Made by a program: the position numbers and the translations under genes. Of a DNA stretch of 55,593 nt, positions 50,216-55,593 are shown piece after piece. The stretch lies in contig JADZDJ010000283.1 in the NCBI GenBank assembly GCA_020851115.1, positions 1-55,593 on the forward strand, given 5' to 3'. Each line of letters starts with the position of its first letter. Within the stretch, counting starts at the first letter, position 1. The notes beneath the pieces were generated by a model that was given only the letters and a program-made list of their open reading frames with translations, was not told where the DNA came from and ran no database searches. The stretch comes from Pirellulales bacterium (lineage in GTDB: Bacteria > Planctomycetota > Planctomycetia > Pirellulales > JADZDJ01).

Positions 50216-51193
50216 ATGGCTGAAGATTACTACAATACTTTAGGGGTCGAGCGAAACGCGTCGCAAGCCGAAATTCAGAAGGCGTATCGTGCTTTGGCGC
50301 GAAAGTATCACCCCGATATGAACCCAGACGACAAAACCGCCAAAGCAAAATTTCAGCAGGTGCAGACGGCATACGACGTGCTGAACGATTCCGGCAAGCG
50401 CGAGCTCTATGATCGTTATGGCAGTTCGTTTGAATCGATGGGAGCAGGTGCGGGCGCTGGAACTGGACCTCGCGGCGGGCAATCGTGGTATACGCAAGGC
50501 GCGCCGGGTTTTGATGAAGTCGATTTGAATCAACTGTTTGGCGAGCGATTCGGCGAATCGGGAGGAGGTGGGTTTGCAGAGCTATTTGGAAACTTCCGCC
50601 GCGCTCAATCCGGCGGACGAAAACGAAAGGGTAGCGCAGAAGCCCAGCGGGGGGCCGATGTGCAAAGCGAAATCGATATTCCATTTCAGACGGCGATTCA
50701 AGGAGGAAAAGTCAGTGTGGGCGTGCAGCGGCCAGAGGGCAAAGTCGATCAGATCGAAGTTAAAATTCCGGCTGGCGTGAAGGACAACGCCAAAATTCGC
50801 CTGCGAGGGCAAGGAGGACCGGGAAGCGGTAAAGGATCGGCAGGCGATATTTTGCTGACCGTGCATGTTGCGGCCCATCCGTTTTTTCAACGTCGCGACA
50901 ATGACTTGATCGTTCGCGTTCCGGTGACATTGAGCGAAGCGGTCGGTGGGGCAAAGGTCGATGTACCAATGCCAAGCGGAACAATTTCGCTGCGCGTTCC
51001 GCCGCACACCAGTAGCGGCACAAAACTGCGCATTCGCGGCCACGGCGTGAAGTCCAAATCGGGTTTGCCCGGGGATTTGTATGCCGAGGTACAAATCATG
51101 CTTCCCAAAGAAATCGACGAGGGGACGGCGACGGCGATTCGCAAGCTCGACGAGCAGCATCCGATAAATCCGCGGCGCGATTTGCGATGGTAG
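50216..51193 (+). CDS. DnaJ-like co-chaperone of the CbpA type
   Basis: The 325-residue protein has a J domain at residues 1-70 ([20 protein letters not shown], with HPD in [10 protein letters not shown]). A Gly-rich linker follows with GAGAGAGTG and [12 protein letters not shown], then the two-part client-binding C-terminal domain ([41 protein letters not shown]). The four CxxCxGxG zinc repeats of DnaJ are absent, which points to CbpA. It would hand clients to DnaK and stimulate its ATPase. ATG 50216 opens the J domain; an in-frame start 27 bases upstream has no support. Confidence 0.92.
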   Translation: MAEDYYNTLGVERNASQAEIQKAYRALARKYHPDMNPDDKTAKAKFQQVQTAYDVLNDSGKRELYDRYGSSFESMGAGAGAGTGPRGGQSWYTQGAPGFDEVDLNQLFGERFGESGGGGFAELFGNFRRAQSGGRKRKGSAEAQRGADVQSEIDIPFQTAIQGGKVSVGVQRPEGKVDQIEVKIPAGVKDNAKIRLRGQGGPGSGKGSAGDILLTVHVAAHPFFQRRDNDLIVRVPVTLSEAVGGAKVDVPMPSGTISLRVPPHTSSGTKLRIRGHGVKSKSGLPGDLYAEVQIMLPKEIDEGTATAIRKLDEQHPINPRRDLRW

Positions 51194-51258
51194 CCGATTT
51201 TCCATTCCAGGGGCGCGACGGCACGACATTGGGTAACTTTAGCCGAGTAAGTCGAGTG

Positions 51259-51403
51259 AACGCCGATGAGCACGGATGCATTCCGACGAACGCTTGGTTG
51301 GGAGCAAATTTAGCGGATGCCCAGAAGGGCGAATCTTTCCAAACACGCGATCGCGATCCAATGTTCTCGTTCGAACCGGTGAAAGACGATTGTCATCGGC
51401 GTT
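51259..51403. repeat. Inverted-repeat element between the DnaJ-like gene and rnpA
   Basis: AACGCCGATGA (51259-51269) faces TCATCGGCGTT (51393-51403), an 11-bp perfect inverted repeat closing a gene-free 145-base unit. GCCGATGAGCACGGATG-like words are of the type scattered between genes in many planctomycetes. Confidence 0.65.
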
Positions 51404-51468
51404 GATCCACGTTTTCTGGCCAGAGTGATTGCGCACATTGCGTGTGTCACGGTGATTTGACTCCGCCC

Positions 51469-51858
51469 ATGAACGACCAGCGATTTACCAAGGCGATGCG
51501 GCTTAGATCGCGGACGGATTTTCGCCGAGTATACGAGCGGAAGTGCTGGGCCGGCGATTCGCTGCTGAGGATCGCAGGTCAACTGAGCGAGTTGCCACAC
51601 CCACGGATTGGGCTGTCGGTGGGTCGAGTCATGGGCAATGCCGTGAAGCGAAATCGTTGGAAACGGTTGTTGCGCGAGGCGTTTCGGCTGTCGCGACCGA
51701 AACTGCCGGCGGGGCTAGACTTGATTGTGGTTCCGCGCGAGAACGTGAAGCCGGAACTTCGGCCACTGATGGAATCGCTCGTGACTTTGTCGTGGCGAGT
51801 GACAAAGCGGTTGAAGAGAGAAGAGTCGCTGGCGCGGCGCGAACGCCACGCCGAATAG
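51469..51858 (+). CDS. rnpA: Ribonuclease P protein component
   Basis: RnpA helps the RNase P RNA bind precursor tRNA. The 129-residue protein starts MNDQRFTKAMRLRSRTDFRR, as expected for the family, and holds the signature NAVKRNRWKRLLREAFR (RNxxKRxxRE) near residue 60. The short C-terminal extension after RVTKRLKREES is basic. ATG 51469 is chosen because the codons before it do not match the family. rpmH, the usual upstream neighbour, is not found in the 275 bases before it. The PTPS gene follows 25 bases on. Confidence 0.93.
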   Translation: MNDQRFTKAMRLRSRTDFRRVYERKCWAGDSLLRIAGQLSELPHPRIGLSVGRVMGNAVKRNRWKRLLREAFRLSRPKLPAGLDLIVVPRENVKPELRPLMESLVTLSWRVTKRLKREESLARRERHAE

Positions 51859-51883
51859 GCAATCATTGTCGCAAGGTGTTGGT

Positions 51884-52375
51884 ATGTCGGCCGATTTTCG
51901 CATCCGCGTTACGAAGGATTATCTTGTCTTTAGCGCCGCGCATTTCATCACGTTCAGTGGCAACGTGTGCGAGCGGCTGCACGGTCACAATTATCGTGTC
52001 GCTGCGGAAGTGGTAGGGCCGCTGGATGAGAATCACTACGTCGTCGATTTCATCGCAGTCCGCGATGCGCTGCAAAATATCGTCAGCCGACTCGATCATT
52101 ACACGCTGCTGCCCACTCAGCATCCGCAGATTCGGGTGAATGTGGACGCTCAATCGGTGGAAGTGACATTTGAAGAACGGCGCTGGGTTTTTCCTCGTGG
52201 CGATTGCGTGCTGTTGCCGCTGCCCAATACGACCGCGGAGAAACTCGCGGAATACATTGGCCGTCGGCTCATGGATGATTTGCAAATTCGCCTTGGCAAA
52301 CGGCCCGACGAGGTTTGCGTTGAAATCGACGAGTGCCAGGGACAGATTGGCGTCTGCCGCCTGGCGGGGGAATGA
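51884..52375 (+). CDS. 6-pyruvoyl-tetrahydropterin synthase/QueD family protein
   Basis: The 163-residue protein is a pterin-binding enzyme of the T-fold. H20 in FSAAHF and H33/H35 in ERLHGHNY are the zinc ligands, and C29 in NVCERLHGH is the catalytic Cys (CxxxHGH). LDHYTLL and the VEIDECQGQIG segment with its pterin-anchoring Glu follow. Known members make 6-carboxytetrahydropterin for queuosine or tetrahydrobiopterin; which applies is not evident. An insert of ~25 residues around EVTFEERRWVFPRGD is longer than in QueD. Start ATG 51884 has AAGGTG before it. It probably shares a transcript with rnpA. Confidence 0.9.
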   Translation: MSADFRIRVTKDYLVFSAAHFITFSGNVCERLHGHNYRVAAEVVGPLDENHYVVDFIAVRDALQNIVSRLDHYTLLPTQHPQIRVNVDAQSVEVTFEERRWVFPRGDCVLLPLPNTTAEKLAEYIGRRLMDDLQIRLGKRPDEVCVEIDECQGQIGVCRLAGE

Positions 52376-52478
52376 TCTGCGAGCAATTCGCCGGCAACGT
52401 CGTCAGAATTCATTGGCCCAGGCGGTTCGAGTTGCCGGCCGTGGGAGCTTTGATCCGAGATACGCGATCGACGACCGC

Positions 52479-54761
52479 TCATTCGTCTGCAATGTTTCGC
52501 GGCTTGCTCTTGAGCCACGGCATCAGCAGCGAAGTCGCGCGGCGGAAAACGCCTTGCTCATCCGGGGCGCGAATTTCGTCGGCGATCAGATACGCGCGGA
52601 CGCTGGCAGTCAGCCGACGAGCTTGCTCAACGACGTCGGCGCGACGGCGGTCGCGGTCTTTAATCAAACCGATACATACATGCACCCGTGTCGTCGCCAC
52701 GGAGCCGGCGGGTTGGCCAGACAGATTCGTCACCGTCGTGCGTTCTTCTTTGAATTCCAACTCGACCAAAAGTGGCACGGCCCGGTCCGACTCTCGACGC
52801 CCGAAGCGAGTTCTGCTCGGATAAACAATCAATTCGACGCGGGCGTCATCGACCGCGGCCACTTCGGCTTGGTGGTCGGAAATGAAGCCGCGCAGCTTTT
52901 CCAGCGCCATTCCCAGCGGCACGCGCGTCAGCAGGTGGCGATCGACCAAAGCGCCTGGAGGGGAAGTCCGCCAGAGATCGAAGCGGCGGCGATTTTTCTC
53001 GGCACCGCCGGAGAGGCCCGATCCCAATTGCACCACTCGATTGCGGCCGCCGTCTTTGGCCATCAACAGTGCTCGATCGGCGCGGTTGAGCATCGTCTGG
53101 GCATCGTCGCCGGCTTGCAACTCCGTGACGCCGAAGCTGGCCGTGCAAAACTTTCCTCCCAGCGACGGCTGAGCAATTGTGCTGAACGCATGCCGAATTT
53201 CTTCCGCGCGCACAACCGCAGCCGGGTTGTCGCAGTCGGCGAGCAAGATCACGAACTCTTCGCCGCCGAAGCGGGCCACTAAGTCGCCGGGGTGGCATAG
53301 TGATTTCAGCAATCGCGAAAAGCTCTTGATCACCTCGTCGCCGACCAGGTGGCCAAACACGTCGTTAATATGTTTGAACTTATCCAGATCGCAAATGACC
53401 AAGCTGCACGGCAACCGCCGTTCGAGATGGACGCTGACGAACAGCGCGAGAACGCGATCAAATTCCGCGCGGTTTGCCAATTGCGTCAGCGGATCGTGCT
53501 TGACTTTTTCGCATAATTCCTGGCATCGTTCTTCGAGCGAGGCCTGCCCTGAAGCATCGTGTAAGAGCAGAGACAATCCCAGGACCGTACCTTTGGAATC
53601 CGAAATGGGAATCGCGTGGGCATCGACGGGCAGCTCTTTGTCGTTGCGGCCGCGGATTGTCACGCGGCGGAGCGATTGGCCGCCTTCGCGCAGCGGCGCA
53701 AGGAACAGGCATTGTTCGTCTCCCAGAGGTTTGCCATCGACGTCTCGAAGATTCAAGAGCGACAGCGAAAATGGGCTTTGAAGAATGCTTTGCTCGCTGA
53801 TGCCGGTGAGCCGCTCCGCGCCACGATTCCAATATGTCACACGTCCCTCAGCGTCGAGAAAAATGACGCCGTCGTACATGTTGTCCAGCAATTCGCGTTG
53901 AAAGTGATGATGGACATCGACCTTGGCCTCGGTACTAATCGTGTGCATCAGCCAAGGGGAATTCGCGGAAGTCCCTTCGAGTTGTTCGAGCCATCTCCGG
54001 CCGACCAGGCAATTCGTCGTTTGTTGGTCACGGGCGAAGAGTTCGGCGAAACGCAGCACCAACTCGGGATCGAATTGCCGTCCCGCGAGATCCCACAGTT
54101 CGTGCAAGGCTCGCTCGTGCGACATCGCCGGCCGATAGACCTGGGCTGTCGTCATGGAATCGAACGCATCGACGATCGCGAGCATTCTCGCTCCTGCTGG
54201 CAGTTGACTCCCCTTGCAGTCGCGGCGCAGCCGAGTGCCGTCGAACCAGGTTGGCGCGTGTTCGACGATTTCGATCACTTCCGGCACATTGCAGCAGGTT
54301 TCTAGGATGCTCTTGCCAATTTGCCAATGGCGATCGACCATCGCCTGCTCATCGCGAGTCAGGGGCGATGGTTTGAGCAAAATGCGGTCGGGTACGCCGA
54401 TTTTGCCGACATCGTGCAGCAAGGCAGCAACTTCGAGGGCATCGCGCGCCGCGGAGGATAACTGCATTGCCGTGGCCCAAGCCGAACATCGAATGGCCAC
54501 TCGCACGCAATGGGCGGCCGTCGCGGGGTGCTTGGCCCTGAGCGACATGAAGAGTCCACTGGCCGTGCCTAGGCGGACTTGGGCTAGTTCATTCTCATAG
54601 TCTGCCTCTGGTGTAAGCGGCCGAGGCAAGTCGTCGGCACGGCTTGGATGCAAGTGATTCAGAAGCGATTTCAACTCATGAAACTTCTTGTCGAACGGAG
54701 CATCGGCATCGCTGACGGGATGAGGCTGCGAGCGGGTAGTGGGAGCGTCCATCTCGTTCAT
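52479..54761 (-). CDS. HD-GYP-like / PAS / GGDEF signalling protein
   Basis: The 760-residue soluble protein begins with an HD domain (about 60-250): H84, H116-D117 and K120 in LLHDVGKIGVPD. The GYP element is replaced by a DGTRLRRDCKGSQLP stretch and HHE by EHAP, so c-di-GMP hydrolysis is doubtful. A PAS domain (about 285-400; YDGVIFLDAEGRVTYWNRGAERLTG) and a GGDEF domain follow (about 425-580). GGEEF in ARFGGEEFVILL and the CDLDKFKHIND metal motif are intact, so cyclase activity is likely. The product-inhibition RxxD reads HPGD, so feedback may be absent. The last ~180 residues have no assigned family. It is convergent with the PTPS gene. Confidence 0.9.
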   Translation of the reverse strand: MNEMDAPTTRSQPHPVSDADAPFDKKFHELKSLLNHLHPSRADDLPRPLTPEADYENELAQVRLGTASGLFMSLRAKHPATAAHCVRVAIRCSAWATAMQLSSAARDALEVAALLHDVGKIGVPDRILLKPSPLTRDEQAMVDRHWQIGKSILETCCNVPEVIEIVEHAPTWFDGTRLRRDCKGSQLPAGARMLAIVDAFDSMTTAQVYRPAMSHERALHELWDLAGRQFDPELVLRFAELFARDQQTTNCLVGRRWLEQLEGTSANSPWLMHTISTEAKVDVHHHFQRELLDNMYDGVIFLDAEGRVTYWNRGAERLTGISEQSILQSPFSLSLLNLRDVDGKPLGDEQCLFLAPLREGGQSLRRVTIRGRNDKELPVDAHAIPISDSKGTVLGLSLLLHDASGQASLEERCQELCEKVKHDPLTQLANRAEFDRVLALFVSVHLERRLPCSLVICDLDKFKHINDVFGHLVGDEVIKSFSRLLKSLCHPGDLVARFGGEEFVILLADCDNPAAVVRAEEIRHAFSTIAQPSLGGKFCTASFGVTELQAGDDAQTMLNRADRALLMAKDGGRNRVVQLGSGLSGGAEKNRRRFDLWRTSPPGALVDRHLLTRVPLGMALEKLRGFISDHQAEVAAVDDARVELIVYPSRTRFGRRESDRAVPLLVELEFKEERTTVTNLSGQPAGSVATTRVHVCIGLIKDRDRRRADVVEQARRLTASVRAYLIADEIRAPDEQGVFRRATSLLMPWLKSKPRNIADE

Positions 54762-55148
54762 GGAGTAGCTACCTTACGAAGATAATGATGGCCATGCGTG
54801 GAAACTCACCAGAAGAGATTCCGTTCTAGGTGGGTTTCCACCGCTCATAGGAGCATTAGCGGGGTAACAAGGTCGGTTTCTAAAAGCCTAGTCCATCACT
54901 GGCAACTTGGAGTCGATTTCCCTGTCGAACAGCGCAGCCCGATCAGGGGGGGACCGCTGAAATGTCGATGGTCTGTAGCGATTTGCACCATTGCGATGAA
55001 GCCTTGGGGGATTCTTGCAGCACGGCAATCCTTGGGATAATGTGGGGCGGACGCAGGTTCCGCGAGCCGAGTGGAATCGGGCGTCGCGCGAGGATTTCGC
55101 ATCGAGACTCCGCTCGGCTCGCGGAGCTTACAAAAGGGTAATTTTTCA
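54762..55148. other. Divergent spacer with a long hairpin
   Basis: The gene-free spacer contains, at its right end, the inverted repeat at 55058-55126. Nothing else is recognised. Confidence 0.5.
55058..55126. repeat. TCCGCGAGCCGAG-type inverted repeat
   Basis: TTCCGCGAGCCGAGTGGAA (55058-55076) faces TCCGCTCGGCTCGCGGAG (55109-55126), pairing at all but one position over ~17 bases around a 32-base centre. It ends 22 bases before ATG 55149 and could fold in that gene's leader. The CTCCGCGAGCCGAGCGGA core recurs in planctomycete genomes as I recall them. Confidence 0.7.
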
Positions 55149-55593
55149 ATGCGACTCATTTCCTATGTCGAGGCTGGAGGGGCACAGGTTGCAGCGGTGA
55201 ACCATCGCGGCGATTGGGTGGATTTGCACGCGGCCGATCGAGATTTGCCGGCCTCGATGCCGGATCTGCTTGCTCTCGGACCGGACGGCTTGCGCCGAGC
55301 GGCGACGGCGGCTCGGCTCGGTCAACCGATGGATCGGACGGGGAAGAAATTGCTCGCCCCGGTGCCGCGGCCGGAGAAGATCTTTTGTATTGGCTTGAAT
55401 TATGCCGACCATGCTCGCGAAACAGGGAAAGAGCCGCCGCCTGAGCCGGTGGTTTTCTGCAAGTTTGCGACCGCCGTGCGTGCCGACGGCGATTCCATCG
55501 TGCTGCCGCGGCTGTCGAATCGAGTCGATTATGATGCTGAACTTGTGGCGATCATCGGCGTTGGCGGGCGGCATATACCCCAAGCCAAGGCGC
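55149..55593 (+). CDS. Fumarylacetoacetate hydrolase family protein, 3' end outside window
   Basis: The first 148 codons are present. MRLISYVEAGGAQVAAV opens the short beta domain typical of FAH proteins. LLAPVPRPEKIFCIGLNYADHARE then carries the conserved GLNYxxH catalytic start, and PVVFCKFATAVRADGDSIVLP and VDYDAELVAIIG (metal-binding Glu in YDAEL) follow. Members hydrolyse C-C bonds or decarboxylate/hydrate keto acids in aromatic breakdown. The metal centre is only partly visible because the window ends. AAGGGT lies about ten bases before ATG 55149. Confidence 0.9.
   Translation, partial: MRLISYVEAGGAQVAAVNHRGDWVDLHAADRDLPASMPDLLALGPDGLRRAATAARLGQPMDRTGKKLLAPVPRPEKIFCIGLNYADHARETGKEPPPEPVVFCKFATAVRADGDSIVLPRLSNRVDYDAELVAIIGVGGRHIPQAKA

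Noticed and set aside
51194-51468. rpmH before rnpA
   Set aside because: No frame with the short basic L34 pattern is present on either strand.
1-55593. tRNA and rRNA genes
   Set aside because: I looked for TTCGAATC-type T-arm and CCA-end patterns and rRNA cores and found none I could support; a tRNA search program would be decisive.

Overview
The window reads as chromosomal DNA of a planctomycete, most likely of the Pirellulales. The grounds are gene families rather than rRNA: a BBP7-type outer-membrane barrel, the DUF1549/DUF1553 plus DUF1501 plus WD40 gene set, two csrA paralogues, a double-length UvrA, a YwqK/MORN-like secreted protein, and lipoproteins with long divergent tails. Genes sit on both strands in short operons with wide spacers. 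No rRNA, tRNA, CRISPR array, prophage or intact transposase was recognised.

Layout. 1-3.5 kb: 3' part of a barrel protein, a C-terminal remnant of a flavoprotein, and an RND/MMPL exporter whose 3' end runs into that remnant. 4.1-5.9 kb: a polyprenyl diphosphate synthase followed by a UbiC-like (DUF98/ycf21) protein, a tail-plus-head pair for a prenylated aromatic. 6.0-7.7 kb: a collapsed restriction-modification remnant (HTH start joined to a methyltransferase end) carrying in-frame dispersed repeats. 8.0-10.5 kb: two trans-sulfuration PLP enzymes. 11.2-14.3 kb: two csrA genes flanking a lipoprotein esterase. 14.8-18.3 kb: a Tat-exported metallophosphoesterase and a flotillin/NfeD pair. 18.4-21.7 kb: an exopolysaccharide operon (sugar transferase, GT4, WecB/TagA). 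22.3-27.2 kb: DUF1549/DUF1553, DUF1501 and WD40 genes. 27.6-30.7 kb: a YwqK-like protein and a membrane coiled-coil protein. 30.9-38.3 kb: a 2461-residue protein made of two complete UvrA units plus a duplicated C-terminal module. 38.3-40.4 kb: a gene-poor stretch with one HD-domain gene. 40.4-45.8 kb: TolC-like lipoprotein, ScpA, CitG-like and dehalogenase/OleB-like hydrolase. 46.1-55.6 kb: polyphosphate kinase, a CehA-like protein with a degraded metal site, a CbpA-like DnaJ protein, RnpA, a PTPS/QueD protein, an HD/PAS/GGDEF signalling protein and the start of an FAH-family gene.

Two themes stand out. First, the giant UvrA is unusual in architecture and in its linkers, several of which contain short G/C-rich iterated repeats read in frame. 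Second, this genome tolerates dispersed palindromic or iterated repeats both between genes (near 19.4, 43.0, 51.3 and 55.1 kb) and inside genes (the methyltransferase remnant and uvrA). Two gene-fusion scars (near 1.24 kb and 7.635 kb) show that deletions have removed large parts of two genes.
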